A stretch of 64,000 nt of DNA from Montifringilla adamsi (GCA_017590115.1 JAGGNK010011003.1:3487899-3551898), one strand, 5' to 3'; positions 31,175-43,286 are shown, counted from the first letter of the stretch. Numbers and translations: made by a program. Notes: generated from the letters alone by a model not told the origin.

Positions 31175-31630
31175 CAGGCACTGGGTGCCCTGGGTGGCAG
31201 TGGCAGTGGGTGCTGGGTGCCCTGGGTGGCAGTGGCAGTGGGTGCTGGGTGTCCTGGGTGGCAGTGACAGCAGGTGCTGGGTGTCCTGGGTACTGGTGAC
31301 AGGGGGTGCTGGGTGCCCTGGGTGGCAGTGACAGTGGGTGCTGGGTGTCCTGGGTGCCCTGGGTGGCAGTGGCAGGGGTTTCTGGGTGTCCTAGGTGGCA
31401 GTGACAGTGGGTGCAAGGTGTCCTGGGTGCTGGTGACAAAGGGTGCTGGGTGTCCTAGGTGCTGGTGACAGGGGCTGCTGCGTGCCCTGCATGCCCAGGG
31501 TAGCAGTGGTGGCACATGCTGGGTACCACAGGCACCCTGGGTGACATTTCCAGAGGATGCTGTGTGCCCTGGGTGCCCTGGCTGGTGGGCACAGGGGGCA
31601 CAGGGTGCTCTACGTGCCCTGACTGGCAGT
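31175..31630. repeat. 32-bp minisatellite
   Basis: Units begin TGCTGGGTGCCCTGGGTGGC at 31211, 31243, 31275 and 31307, giving an exact 32-bp period. Variants replace the end with TACTGGTGACAGGGG. Regular periodicity fades after about 31520 and only TGCCCTGGGTG-like remnants remain to 31630. The minus strand is stop-free for 180 codons through the array, which is an artefact of composition. Confidence 0.93.
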
Positions 31631-32269
31631 GGCAGTGATGGTGGCAGTGCTTTGGTGGCAGCACTGGGTTTGCCCAGCAAAGGGGCACGAGGAGCCACGG
31701 CTGGAGCCCATCACAGCATTCCCACCTTGGGGTCCCTGGAGCACTGAGAGGAGCTCCAGGGCTGCTCATCCTGACTCGTGGGCCAGCCCAGCTCCTCAGC
31801 TGGAAATAATGTTCTGGTTAGCTCCAGCCCATCTGTTATCCCTCTCCTTTGCTAACAGAGCCTGGGTTCGTTCTGGTTTATTAATATTTATTTAGTCTGT
31901 TTGAAACTTAGGCCTGTTGCAGGAGACTTGGAATACATCTACAAGGATTTTATCTCCCAGTTCCGGTGCTGCTGCACCATCAGAGGGCAAATGGGGTGTG
32001 GCAAAGGGATTCTCCTTGGAGGTGGTGGCTGGTGCTGGAACCCAAATCCACGGGATCTGCTCCCACACCTAGATCACAGACCCCATCCCACCTGCCCCCA
32101 GGGTCTTCTCAGCACAGCTCTTCTTCCCACCATCCATGCCCTTCCATTTTTAGGCATGTGTTCTGGATGAAACCTCAGGGACAGCAAGGGGCTTCTGCCA
32201 GGACACAGAAGGAGCAGCACGTGGCAGGGTGGTGAGACCCTGACCCACAGCAGAGCTCTTTAGAAAGAG
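31631..32269. other. Unique non-coding DNA
   Basis: GC-rich to about 31800, then an AT-rich patch at 31860-31920 (TTTATTAATATTTATTTAG). No gene or repeat is recognised. Confidence 0.45.
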
Positions 32270-32660
32270 CCTGTCAGTGCCCTGGAAAAGTCAGGGATGG
32301 GAAAGGAGATTATTAAAGGAGCTTTTCCATGAGTTTGATAAGCACTAACACGCTGCAGGCTTGGGGTGAGCGGCGCAGACGTCGGCTGTAACGAGCTGAG
32401 TGGCCTCTCAGGAGGCTACAGGAAATCAAGTTTAACATCAATTTTTAACTCTTGCTCTGCATTATTCAATAAGTGGTTTGAAACCTGCCTGGCATCACGA
32501 GAGGATGGAACTCGTTCCTGTGCTGGAAGGAGGGGAAAAAAAAATGTTTTGTTTTGCAATTAAAGGAGTGTCCCCTCGGCCGCAGAGGCGGCATTGATCG
32601 GGGTTTATAAAGAGCCCCCGGCAAAGCTTTTCTGCTCCTTTAATGAGATAAGCAAAGGTG
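32270..32660. promoter_or_regulatory. Candidate conserved non-coding element
   Basis: An alternately AT-rich and CpG-bearing unique block: GGCGCAGACGTCGGCTGTAACG, then an AT-rich centre, then CTCGGCCGCAGAGGCGG followed by TTTATAAAG. Retained CpGs next to TATA-like sequence make it a better-than-average regulatory candidate. No transcript evidence is visible. Confidence 0.36.
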
Positions 32661-33859
32661 GAAGATGCAGGAGCTAATCTGAATCAGGGCACCTTGTGCC
32701 TGTGCCCTTGGTGGTGCACACACCTGGAGAGGTTTGGAACGGCCAGGAAATGTGTCCTGTCCTGTCTGGTGGGCAGCAAACAGAAGCAGGCTCTGCTCTG
32801 TGCTTCACCTTCACGGGCACTGGGACTAATCACACACCCTCGTTAATTTACTTCTGCCAGGCTGTTACAACATCACCCAGAGCTGCTCTCTGAATCACCG
32901 TGTTGGGGTGTTTGAGCTGCTGTTTTCCCTGGCTGGTGGCTCTTCCCAGGAGGGAATGCCTGGCTCTTTGCTGTCTGCAGCTTAGCATTGCAAAAACCCC
33001 ACGTGGAGAGTGCAGCAGTTCACAAAGCTGCTGAGTTGTCCCCAAAACAGGGTGGTTTTGGCAAAGTGGCATCTTCCTGCTGTGTCAGACCAGGGATGGT
33101 GAGAGGAATCCTGTGCAGCATCACTGCTGTCCCCAGAAAGATGGGGTGCCCGTGTCTCCCCATCACCAGGCAGGACTCAGGCTCCTCTCCAGCTCCTGCT
33201 CGTGAAGGGTTTGACTTTCCAAAGCTCCCCAGGTATTTCCCAGCTGGAATAAAACTCACCTTCAATGTTTTATGGAGGCATCAAGCCGTTCATGCTTCTC
33301 TATCCCTGTTTTAAGGGAAGTTTTATTAGGTCAGCCCATGGATTTTTCAGTTAAAATAATTGGTGTTTTACACCGTGGGCATCAATACAAATGTAAACAC
33401 AAGCAGGAACGGCAGTGATGCGTGTCCTGGGTTTGGCTCCCTGGGCTGAGCTGGTCCCAGGTTCCCTAAGGAGTGATAAAGGAGTGTAGAACAGGGCTGA
33501 CCAGCTCTCCGTGGATCTTCACCACCAAAGCCCACCCTGTGCTGATCCTGGAGCTCTCCTGTCCCTGCTGGACCTGCGAGGTGGGACAGGACCCATCCTG
33601 GTGGCAGGAGATGCTCTGAACTGAGGGGACAGGGATGGGTACAGCAATCACTCTCAGGCTGGGAGGGCTAAGTAGCTCTTCCATCCTCAGCTGGCTAATA
33701 ATTTCCAGCAGCTTCTGGAAGCACAATTCCAGTTGGAATGTCACACCAGGACATGGCATTCACTTGTACTGCTGCATCCCTCCCTACCTGGGCAAGTGAA
33801 CTCACACCAGGCTCTCTGGTGGAGGGGGAGGGAGGCTCTATATGCTGTTCCATACTTCC
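32661..33859. other. Unique non-coding DNA, no gene seen
   Basis: Mostly GC-rich single-copy DNA with a more AT-rich stretch at 33310-33410. No repeat, exon or RNA gene is recognised. Confidence 0.5.
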
Positions 33860-34070
33860 TCCTCCATTTAGATGGATTAATTGACCTTTAAAAATGTGCC
33901 CAGAAAATAAATGACCTAATAAAATGAATTATCCTCTTCCACAGTGCTCGAAATCCACTGTAACTTGAGAGGAGACTAATGAAACATTGAAAGCATTGAA
34001 GAAACGACTAATGAAAGAAATAACCCTAATAAAGAATAATTGATTAGTCATTTGAAAGCACTGCAAAGGG
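33860..34070. promoter_or_regulatory. Candidate conserved non-coding element
   Basis: AT-rich unique DNA in which the 10-mer ACTAATGAAA occurs twice (33975-33984 and 34007-34016), alongside GGATTAATTGACC and AATAATTGATTAGTC. The density of TAAT/ATTA sites is among the highest in the window. Inferred homeodomain-bound enhancer. Confidence 0.4.
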
Positions 34071-35028
34071 TGGGGTGAAGGCTCAGCTGGGCCACAGGCC
34101 AGGGCAGTGTGGACTGGCTGAGACCCATTTTCCCCCCATTTCTGCTCCTCTGATGGCAGGGAGGAAGGTGGGAGCTGCTGCTGAGGCTGGTGTGGGACCT
34201 GAGTGCCACCAGCATGTGCTCATCTCAAATCAACCTTCCTTGCAAAAAATTAGGGCTTAAAGAAAAGCTGGATGAGGCTTCTGGAACTGCTGCCACTTCT
34301 TTAATGGTAGTTTCCAAGAATTTAGCAAATTGAGCATGGAAGAGGGAAGCTGGCACTGCTGCCATAGCCTCCTTGGGCTGGAGCGACTTTGTGCTTGGTT
34401 TTTGGCACCACAGAGCCCTTATCTCACTGACCTAAGCCTGTGCCTTAATTTTTACGAGCTCCTCAGCGAGGCTGGTGGAGCAGAACGACAGCAGTATATC
34501 CCAGTTCAGCGAGGGGATATTGTTCCCAGGGTGGGAAATAAAAGTGGAAGTGTCCGCAGCGAATTTACAGCTGGCGATAAGCAGGGTTTCACCAACAGTC
34601 CCCCAGCAAATTCTGTTTATTGCCAGCTTCTCGCTGCCTGGAGCTGTGTCCAGGACAGAAAAATTCAGGGACACTGCAATTGTCTCCCATCGACCTGCCC
34701 TGTGCTGCCTGGGAATGCTCCTGCTGCTCCTCCCGGCCTCCCGCTGCTCATCCTGATGCTCATCCCTCTGCAGCAGTAACAGGACCAGGGAGCCTCTCCC
34801 TGAATGCCAACTCTCACTCTTGGTAAACCCAGCTGAGCTGGGGGAGGAGGAGCATCTCCTGTGCCCTGACTGCCTGTGAGTGACCCCTGACTCAGCACAG
34901 GAATATTCCAGAACTGTAGGAGGGACCTGTTGGGGAGGGGGCTGCAGACTCTGCCTTGGACTTAAACAACCCCATTGGTCCGTCTGGAATCCCAGGGCAC
35001 TGGGAATATTTCTCTGTCTGCTCTGGGG
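34071..35028. other. Unique non-coding DNA
   Basis: About 34430-34640 is unique, AT-leaning and keeps several CpGs (GTCCGCAGCGAATTTAC), so it could be conserved. From about 34900 the sequence may be outer parts of the LTR that follows. No gene is recognised. Confidence 0.42.
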
Positions 35029-35622
35029 TGTCCTGACCCCCAGGGCAGCACTGACTTTGACCTTCATTCATGGAGAAAGTTTCCTAGACTTCCAGATAGA
35101 CTGGAATCCACAAAAGTGTGAAATGGATTATAGAGAGTAGCGTAGGTGTGTCACTTGGTGAGAAATTTAGGGTTTGGGATTTTTAGTATGTAGTGGATGG
35201 AAGCAAGATGGAGGGCACAGGGTGTCCTCCTGAATTTCTTCTTCATGCTTCTTCTTCCTCCTTCTTCATGAGCTTGGGTGGCATTTTGTAATTGGGCAGA
35301 AAAGTCCTCATTGCAGCTCTTTGGGATCAGTGATTGGGTTAAAAGGGGAAATAATCTAGGTGTCAGTTCTTAATTGGATAGTTTAGTGTTAAAAGACCTT
35401 GTAACAAGAGATTGTTGGCCATTTCTGTGGTGCTTTTCCAGTGTGCTGAGCCTGGTGTGGACAGCGTGCAAAACTTAAGATAATAATAAACAAGAACCTG
35501 AAGACCGCAAAAGTCCAGCGGGTCTCTCTTTTCTGACACAAAACCACTCCAGGAGGGTCTCCCCTGACAGGGGAGCCCCCTGGGAGGGCCCAGCCTGAGG
35601 CCCAGAGGGTGAGAAACCAACA
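35029..35622 (+). mobile_element. ERV LTR, passerine-type (second family)
   Basis: It begins TGTCCTGACCCCCAGGGCAG. It contains GTTAAAAGGGGAAATAATC, TTAAAAGACCTTGTAACAAG and ACAGCGTGCAAAACTTAAG, then an AATAAA signal at 35485-35490 and GAACCTGAAGACCGCAAAAG. I recognise this as a common songbird retroviral LTR from memory. The left edge is a TG; the right edge is uncertain, between about 35550 and the CA at 35622. No TSD was found. Confidence 0.72.
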
Positions 35623-35699
35623 GTTCTGTCTGAGCCCCCCCTGCCAGGCTCCCACTGGCAGAGCCCTCGGCGTTACCAGCACAGGCTGCCAGAGCACGG

Positions 35700-36060
35700 A
35701 TGCATATTTACATATTTTTTTAAGCAGTCATTAGAAATTCTGCAAAAGAAAGCCCCAATGAAGTGCTCATTAATAATCCCCCGGCCTGCAGGTTGGTGAT
35801 GCAGTTGTTTGCACAAGCAGCCGTGTTCCACAATCCCACCAGGATGTTCTCCCGTGATGGTGCCATCCATAACTCTGTATTAAAAGTGTCACACGCAGCG
35901 TGCTCTCGTTCCTCAAACCTGCGCCTTCTGTTTGTTTATTTGTTCTTCCAGCACAAAACAATTCAACCTCCACAGTTATTTTAAGCAAATCAGGTTTCAC
36001 TCAGTGTTTCATTTCCATTTTAAAAGATGTCCTTGCAGGAGCTGCAGGAGGTGCGGGCGT
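35700..36060. promoter_or_regulatory. Candidate conserved non-coding element
   Basis: A 360-bp AT-rich unique block with ATGCATATTTACATATTTTT, CTCATTAATAATCC and TGTTTGTTTATTTG (forkhead-like) motifs, plus scattered retained CpGs. It starts within about 80 bp of the end of the LTR at 35029, so the insertion lies just outside it. Confidence 0.4.
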
Positions 36061-38319
36061 TCCCAGCAAATCCATCCATCCCAGTTGAACTGTTTTTGTA
36101 AGGGTGTTATTAACACTGGCAGCCAGAGATGGGCTCCACAGGATGCCCTCTCTTCCAAAAGATGCCAAATGTGGCAAAAAGTGGGGGCATGGGAGCAGCC
36201 AAGCCAGGGAGTGGAGCCCTCACTGGAACTCAGCTCCAGGCATGGCACTCATCATTTCCTCAGCCTGATTTTCTTCTCCTTGTCCCAATCACGACTGCCA
36301 GATTAGCTGGAGGTGAAAGGAATATTAAAACTTTATTAAAGTCGTCAAGACTGAGCCACGTCTGGGCTCTGTCCTTGTCTGAGTGTTACCTTTGGTTGGG
36401 ATTTAAATTTTTATAAAAGATCAGATCTGGACGGAGCTGGGAGGAAGAAATCAGGCTCTCATGTAGTTACTGGTATCCCAAAAGGGAGGTGCAGCAGCAC
36501 GGGTGAACCCTGTACTGGGGGTGGGAATGCAGCTGGGTCTATCCAGGGATGCTTCTCTGTGGGAAAAGGCTTTACCCTCTGCCCCAAGGTGTCCACAAAT
36601 CCCTGTAAATCTATAATTTTCATCTTCTGCTGGGAAGATCCACGTCCTGTCTGCACAAGTCCCCTGGGAATTGGCTGCAGAAGGCGCTGGGAAGCAGCTC
36701 CAGCTGCCGGATCAGTGTCCATAACTTCAGTTCTTGCCATTGATTTTCCTCCTGCGTGCTTGGCACATGATGTATCTGGCTAATAAAAGCTAAGTGGGAG
36801 CTACTTCTCGTTCCACAGAGCCCCAGTGCTGGTATCCCTCAACATCCTTATCCCCAGCTCCTGATGTCTCCAAAGTGACTCACTGACATGTCCCACACCT
36901 CTCCCCAGGGCTGGTGAGAGGCATCACAGTGCCAGGGATGGTGACCCTGGGGTCTCTCACAAGGTGCAGCCATTCCCCAAAGCTGTTATTAGACCTGAAG
37001 GTCCTCACACCCTGCTTGGAACCAAATCCTGGCCTTCCCCAGAGGGAAGGGAACACTTCTCCTGCAGGTCTGGGATGTGTTGGCGGGGTTTGGGATGCAG
37101 CAGCTCCAGGTGCTCGAGATGCTGAGCTGTGCACCCAAACACCCTTCCCTAATTCCCCTCCACGTCCCTGTTTGTGCAGCCCTGGATGTTCCAGGCCAGT
37201 GATTAATCACGTGCTGAGTCTCAAATCACAACCAGCAAAAATTGAACCGTAGCTCAAAACCAGCACTGAGGTCATGGCTCGAGGTATTGAAGAACTGTCT
37301 ATGAGGCACCATAAATCCTAATCTGGGTTTGTTAGGGCTTTATTAGGAGGGAACACTCTTGGCTGGGATGCTGTGGCTTTGCTGCTGCCCATGTGCCTGC
37401 TTTGGCCTCCCTGGGAGCAGGAGAATTCCTCAGCCCTTCAGAGAGAACACCAAGCTCTCTCCACGTGGCCTCAAGTGGAGACTCCTCATATTTCACCCAG
37501 AAACTCATCTTCAAATCTCAGCATGACGAGGGCACTTGGCACTAATGAAATGAAAAATGTTTCTGTTAAGCAGAGGAGCTGTTAGGACAGCTTGAAGTAT
37601 TGTGCTCCTCTGTCAACTCCAAAGTGGACCAATTTTCTGCGAGGTTCTTACATATATTTGCTCTTAACCTTAAGAATATGATTGCAGGGATAATAACTCA
37701 ATCCTGCGAGCAGGAGGGAGAGCAAACAAAGAGCTGCCCCGCTGTTTGCCTTGGGAAGGAAGAGCCCAGAGCTGCAGCTGCCTTTGCCCTGGGCATCTCC
37801 TGAATTCAGACCTGAAACAGCCTCTTTGGGGGTCCCTGGCTGCAGCCCCCCTTGGCTGATTCTCTGGGGAGAAAGGAGTGTGTTCTGTGTCCTGGAGTGA
37901 GTAATGCCACGAGTGTAGGCACAGTGACAGAGCCTCACTAGAAATGAAATGAGATCATCCACCAGGTAGAGCGTGGGTAGGGAGCTCCAATTCATCACCA
38001 CTGAAATGACATTCCAATGCAAATTCCCCCAGCCCTGTTGGCAATTCTTAATTGGCCAGTCTATCAAAACAGGAATCAATGCTGTTCCATCCCAGGGATA
38101 TGATACTTCCCTCCAGCTCTCAGAAGTGGCTTTATGTGTTTTCCAAATTGTTCTTCGGCTTTGAAAAACCTAATGTAGCCTGAACAGCTGAAATGAAGGG
38201 CTGCAAACAGAGTGCTGGCTCCGTGCAGGATCCAAATCCCTGAGCAGCAGCATCCTGGTGGCTGGGGAGCAATAGCACAGAGCAAGGGTTATAAATTACC
38301 CAGGATCTCCTGCTTCTAT
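36061..38319. other. Unique non-coding DNA, no gene seen
   Basis: Mixed composition. AT-leaning stretches at about 36310-36430, 37530-37700 and 37980-38170 show no repeat. No frame has a domain. Confidence 0.5.
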
Positions 38320-38560
38320 TTTTTCCCCCCTTTTTTTAACAAAAAGTGAATTTATGAACACGGACTTTGAATTATTACCCCAAAAAAGGCACATTAGGTA
38401 TTTTACAGCATATTTCATGTAGTTTCTCATCTAAAAAAGGCAGACAGGCAGAGGAGTGTAAAGAACAAACTGTTCTTCACTAATAAAGTGTCGCCAAAGA
38501 TAATCAGCAATTTCCTTTCACTGTAAAGCCTGTACATGGGCTGGATATTTATAGTTCCTT
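38320..38560. promoter_or_regulatory. Candidate conserved non-coding element
   Basis: AT-rich unique DNA with TTTGAATTATTACC, GGCACATTAGGTATTTTACA and GATATTTATAG. It contains no transposon sequence I know. Composition-based inference. Confidence 0.35.
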
Positions 38561-41448
38561 GTCCCAAGCTGGGCCTGCCTGTGCTCCCCCATTCCAGCCA
38601 TCACCAGGCCCCCAACCCCACTGGCTGCACTCATGGGGGGAAATTTTCCTTTCTCCCAAGCTTCTCCAGGGTGACAAAAATCTCTATTAAGCCCCTCAGC
38701 AGAGCCTAAAGCCCGTGGATCTGCCTGACATTATGATATAGTTTGGAACAGCTCAAAATCCACCCTCACAAAGTCCACGGGAGTAAGAGGATTAGAAGTG
38801 ATGGGAAATTAAATGCCAGTTTCTCCAGAAGATGAGTGGAGGAGGCTCTGCTGGTGCCCTCCTTGGTTCTCAGAGATGCTGGTTGACAAAAATTTTCTTC
38901 CTGGGAGAAGGAGCCAGCGTTGATTCCCTGAACTGTCCCCTCCCTCTTGCCCTTGGGTCTGTCCCAGCTGAGCCTGGATGGGTTTTGCCTCTCCCAGAGA
39001 TGTGGCCCTGGCATTTGGCTTTGCCTGCCTGGCCCAAGCTGCTCCTTCAGTATGAAGGGACAAGGTTTGCCTAAAAACATGTGGCTGAGGCAGCAAATGT
39101 AAATTGGATGTATCCATCTGCCATGAAGTACTTGACCTGGAGAAGAGTTATGGTGGCTTTGGGAGCTGTTGGGGAGAGGAGAAACATTGGGCAGATCAGC
39201 TGGAGCAAATGGTAACGAGGATTTATGGGGTCTGCTGGTGGCAAGAGTTTATCTGGGCTCCTACAAAGTGCTCCTGAGAGAGGGGTATGGATGTGTAACT
39301 CAACAGGATGGCAGAGGCCACCAGGAGTGTCGCTCAGCCCAGCCTGGACACGAGCATTAAACCGGCCTCAACAAGAAATTACTGAAGGTACAAGGCTCCA
39401 CGGTGGCTTCTCCACAGGAAAGCTGCTCATTTTGGGGTTCTTTGGAGCACACACAGCACACAGGCACCAACTGGGCTGGCTGCAGCTGCCAGCACTGGCG
39501 TTTCCTTCTGCTCCTCCGAATCACGGTCGCTGGAATCCGCCTCCCCATATGTGGCAGCTTCCCAAAACTGTGCAATTAAACAAGTGGCTGGAAATGAAGC
39601 AGGAGAAGGGGCAGCTCTGCTGTGGATGCGGGAAAGGAAACAAATGTTTTCATATAAAGGGAGTTTACACTGCATATAAATCTGAATGCCAGAAGCTTAA
39701 TACATTGTGGACAGAAGCTGTTCCATCATTCCAGGGCTATTAAATTTTTTAATCAAACGCTTTAGCTATTAAACTGCTGAGGGTTGGCAAGGGCTGGCTC
39801 TTCCTGTAGGATAAACCCACCGTGGTCCAAACAAATACAAAATTAATCCAGGTGCCAAAGGAATGGAAGAGTCAAAATAAGAGTAATATTTCCTGGGGCC
39901 TGGCTGGTCCCATCCCACCTGCTGGGAGGTGACTTGAGGTTTGGGGACCTGGGTGTCTGTCCAAAGCCACCCAGGGAGCATGTGGCAGACCTCTGCAAGG
40001 ACTGGGACTCTCCTGCCCTGTCCTGTCTCTTCCCAGCAGAGCACCTGAGCACTCTGAGCGGGCTGCTGCCCACGGCTGTGGCCCAAGTGTCACATCTGGG
40101 AGGTCTCACACCAGGAGGACAAGAGCTTCTCCCAGACTGTCGCAGCCCAGGGGAGGAGCTGCTGCTGCTGGCTGCTCTCATCTGCAGCTCTGCCCTTGCC
40201 AGCTGTGCTGCACAGCTGGATGCCCTGCTAGCCCTAACCAAAATACGCCTGTGAAAGTCCATCCCCTGTGTCCAGCAGAGCTCCAGCAAGGCTGGTGCCA
40301 CAGGACAGCCCGTGCTGAGCTCGTCTGGCTCAGCAGCTCTGCATGCAGCCGGGGGCTCACTCATCCAGCGCTGCTGAGGAGCTGAGAGCAGGGGCACTGA
40401 CACTGCCATGGAAAGAACCAACACAGAGCAAGCAGTGGGAAAGAAAATATCTGCAGCCTGGTGGTTGAAGCTGGTTTTAAGGATACAGAGAAAATTCGTG
40501 GTGGGTGAGAAATGTAGAGGTTCACCTTGATTAAGTCGCCTGAAACGCGGTGGCTTGCTGCACTCCTGCTCTGGAAGCTGGGCTGGTCATTACTCCTTGT
40601 GACACTGCCCACATTTCCTGAGCTGCAAAGGTGCTGGGAACAGCTCTCCCACCTTGAGATGTGCCTGCCTGGCCTCTCTGCTGTGTGGCTGAGGCAGGAG
40701 CGTGCCTGTCATCCAGTGTCTTCTCTCCCAAAATAACCCGTAACTGATGGCACAGCAAAGTTTCAGGGAAGGAGGCAGCAGGTAATTATGAATTCCTGCC
40801 TGGACCTCGGCTTCTTCCCTCACATACCAATACCCTTGTAGGTTTTCCCTCAGGCAGAGCTGTAGCTGTGGATTTGCTCTTTATCCATCTAAACACATAA
40901 TCCACCTCAAACCCCGCTGGTCCCTTGCAGCTCATCCTGACAAGGCAGCACTGCATGTGCCTAATAACCCATTCTTTTAAAAAACATTTGATTTTATCCC
41001 TTCTAATTGTTTTTCCTTGCAATCCTGAGGGGGAAAAAAAACATGTAAAGCTGCCAGCTTTCAAGCCCTAAGGAGCTGGATCCTTGATCTCCCCAAGTTC
41101 AGGAGGGAGGTTGTGCAGGTGTGGGGTGGGTGGGTGGACAGATGGATGGACATGGACAGAGCTGAGCTGTGGGACATGCTGGCCTTGCCCCATCTCCTGA
41201 TGTTTCCATGGCTCCAAGCCTGTCTGGGTGCCCCAGCAGCCCCAGCACTGCTGGCGTGGTGCAGCAAAGACACATCTGGGAGGTCACTGGTGATCACCAA
41301 ATTTACTTGCTCAAGGCAGCTGCAGGTAAAGCAGGAGACCAGGGCTGGTATTCCCCCACCAGAGCCAGCTGCACACCACTCCCATAGATCCCTGACTTCT
41401 TTTTTTCCTTGCTGATCCCAAAATATATGTCATTCTGTGTCTTTTCAG
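38561..41448. other. Unique non-coding DNA, no gene seen
   Basis: About 39630-39780 is AT-rich and unique (CATATAAAGG, TATTAAATTTTTTAATC) and might be conserved. About 39880-40380 is GC-rich; its 172-194 codon frames on both strands lack domains. A run of GGGTGGGTGG lies near 41124. Confidence 0.5.
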
Positions 41449-41473
41449 ACACATACACACACACACACACAAA
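41449..41473. repeat. (AC)n dinucleotide microsatellite
   Basis: A short CA repeat with one T interruption, about a dozen units. It is a potential polymorphic marker and nothing more. Confidence 0.9.
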
Positions 41474-41754
41474 CCCCAAAAGTTTTTGTCCTGGATTTCC
41501 AAGCACTGAAATAAGTCTGGAAAAGATTAAACCTCATTTCAAGGTCTCCTGGGTGGAGGAATTGCTTTCTCTGCCCTGAACCTTTCTGCAGCTGCTCAGC
41601 TGTTAAGTTTTAAGCTGTGATTCTGTGGAACCAACGCTTCCCTTGGCCATGATGGAGAGCCCTGCAGGTGCTGTCACATCCTGATGCTGCCACATGGCAC
41701 CTTCCCCTCCAAATCCTATCCAAATTCCATCCCCCATGCCCGCCCCTTTGGCGC
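41474..41754. other. Unique non-coding DNA
   Basis: No repeat or exon recognised. Confidence 0.4.
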
Positions 41755-41930
41755 TGACATGTTCACCACTTTCATTACATCCTGTACAATTAAGTTAAAA
41801 AATACAGAATGTTATCAAATTAGAGTAACAGCCAAGAATAGACAGAGGCACTTAGCTGGGAAATGGAAGTATGAGCGTGAAGCAGACAGGCCCTGCAGAA
41901 AATCGAGCTGGGTTTCAATCACTGTAATGA
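41755..41930. promoter_or_regulatory. Candidate conserved non-coding element
   Basis: An AT-rich unique block (GTACAATTAAGTTAAAAAAT, TTATCAAATTAGAG) bounded by GC-rich DNA. Inference from composition. Confidence 0.32.
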
Positions 41931-42479
41931 CACCTTGTCCAGCCACACAGGGAGAGCAGGAGCTGGAGACTGGAACAGCCAGCAAACACAGAGCAGCTCT
42001 GAAAAATGGCCCTTGGTTACGGGCAGGAGGAGGGATTACCTGGGGAATGCAGCTGTGGGAGTTGAGGATCTTGGACTGCCAGCAGCTTTCCTTGTCCTTC
42101 CTCCAGCATGCACAGACCTTGCCAGTGCTCAGCACCTCCAAGAAAGGTCACTCAAGCATCAAATTTTACCATTCATCGAGCAGCCTGGACAGCATGGACC
42201 ATCTCCAGAACCAGGCAAATTCCTGCAGGATGTGTCTCGAGAGCCCTGAGATGGGGGAGAACAGAGGTGATGTGCTTATCCTGGAGTGGGAACACCCAGT
42301 GGGGCTCAGGATCATGCAGCTCTTGGGTGTGAGCAGCTGCAGCAGCAGAAGGGGAGATCCCTCAGCTCAGGGGATTAAATGAGCACCTTGAGCTGGTGTC
42401 ACCATTGCACAGGTGACACTGGCTGCTGTTCATGGCTCAGGAAGGCAGGGCGCTGTGTAATAAGTGTGTGCAAAGAGGG
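41931..42479. other. Unique non-coding DNA
   Basis: GC-rich single-copy DNA. The 232-codon plus frame at 41684-42382 spans the AT-rich block, has no domain, and I do not call it. Confidence 0.45.
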
Positions 42480-42730
42480 TGATGTGGTTACTGCTTATCA
42501 GAGATCTTTGGCCGAGCTGAGGTGATACACGTGGCTTTAGGGACAGGGGAGTATTTTTCTTTTAAATAACAGCACCTACATGTTTAATTTAGGTAGCACA
42601 ATAACCATAAACCCTAGAAAGCAATTCTCCGTTTTAATAATTCATCTCCTCAAGTTTTACTGTGATTGATCAAAGATATTAAATTTAATAAGAGAATTTA
42701 TCAAGGTTATCTGATGTCAAAATAAAAGAG
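42480..42730. promoter_or_regulatory. Candidate conserved non-coding element
   Basis: AT-rich unique DNA with TTTAATTTAGG, TTTTAATAATTCATC, GTGATTGATCAAAG and TTAAATTTAATAAG. The last two resemble PBC/HOX-type and homeodomain cores. It lies about 100 bp left of the 27-bp minisatellite. Confidence 0.38.
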
Positions 42731-42834
42731 CACCAGGGCTGTGTTCCCTGGCTGGGGGACTCTGTGTATTTGTGTGTGTCCACATTGTATATCCAGGTAT
42801 TACATGGGGGAGAGGGAAAACTGAGGTCAAGCTG
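42731..42834. other. Spacer before the 27-bp minisatellite
   Basis: Short unique sequence; nothing recognised. Confidence 0.4.
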
Positions 42835-43286
42835 CTGCAGCTTCTTGGGAGAATCCTTCAGGAGGGTCTCATTGGGAAAATCCTTCAGGAATGTCTTCTT
42901 GGAAGAATCCTTCAGGAGCATCTCCTTGGGAGAATCCTTCAGGAATGTCTCCTTAAGTGAATCCTTCAGGAGTGTCTCCTTGGGAGAATCCTTCAGGAGT
43001 GTCTCATTGGGAGAATCCTTCAGGATGTCTCCTTAGGAGAATCCTTCAGGAATGTCTCCTTGAGTGAATCCTTCAGGAGTGTCTTGGGAGAATCCTTCAG
43101 AAGTGTCTCCGTGGGAGAATCCTTAAGGAATGTCTCCTTGGGTGAATCCTTCAGGAATGTCTTCTTGGAAGAATCCTTCAGGAGTGTCTCCTTGGGTGAA
43201 TCATTCAGAAGTGTCTCCTTGGGAGAATCTTTCAGGAATGTCTCCTTAGGAGAATCCTTCAGGAGTGTCTTCTTGGGAGAATCCTT
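42835..43286. repeat. 27-bp minisatellite with 9-codon period
   Basis: Seventeen head-to-tail units of consensus TGTCTCCTTGGGAGAATCCT plus TCAGGAG or TCAGGAA. The plus strand reads SLGESFRSV and the minus strand LLKDSPKET repeatedly. Unit 7 is 26 bp, which shifts the frame, and unit 10 is 24 bp. The 1-bp slip and the absence of a conserved start, domain or splice sites argue against a selected protein. Confidence 0.95.

Noticed and set aside
41100..41160. G-quadruplex near 41124
   Set aside because: Only two clear G3 runs are close together. It does not meet the four-run rule as the 44533 motif does.
42835..43286. CRISPR-like array
   Set aside because: The 27-bp units are contiguous with no spacers, and the setting is vertebrate. 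It is a minisatellite.
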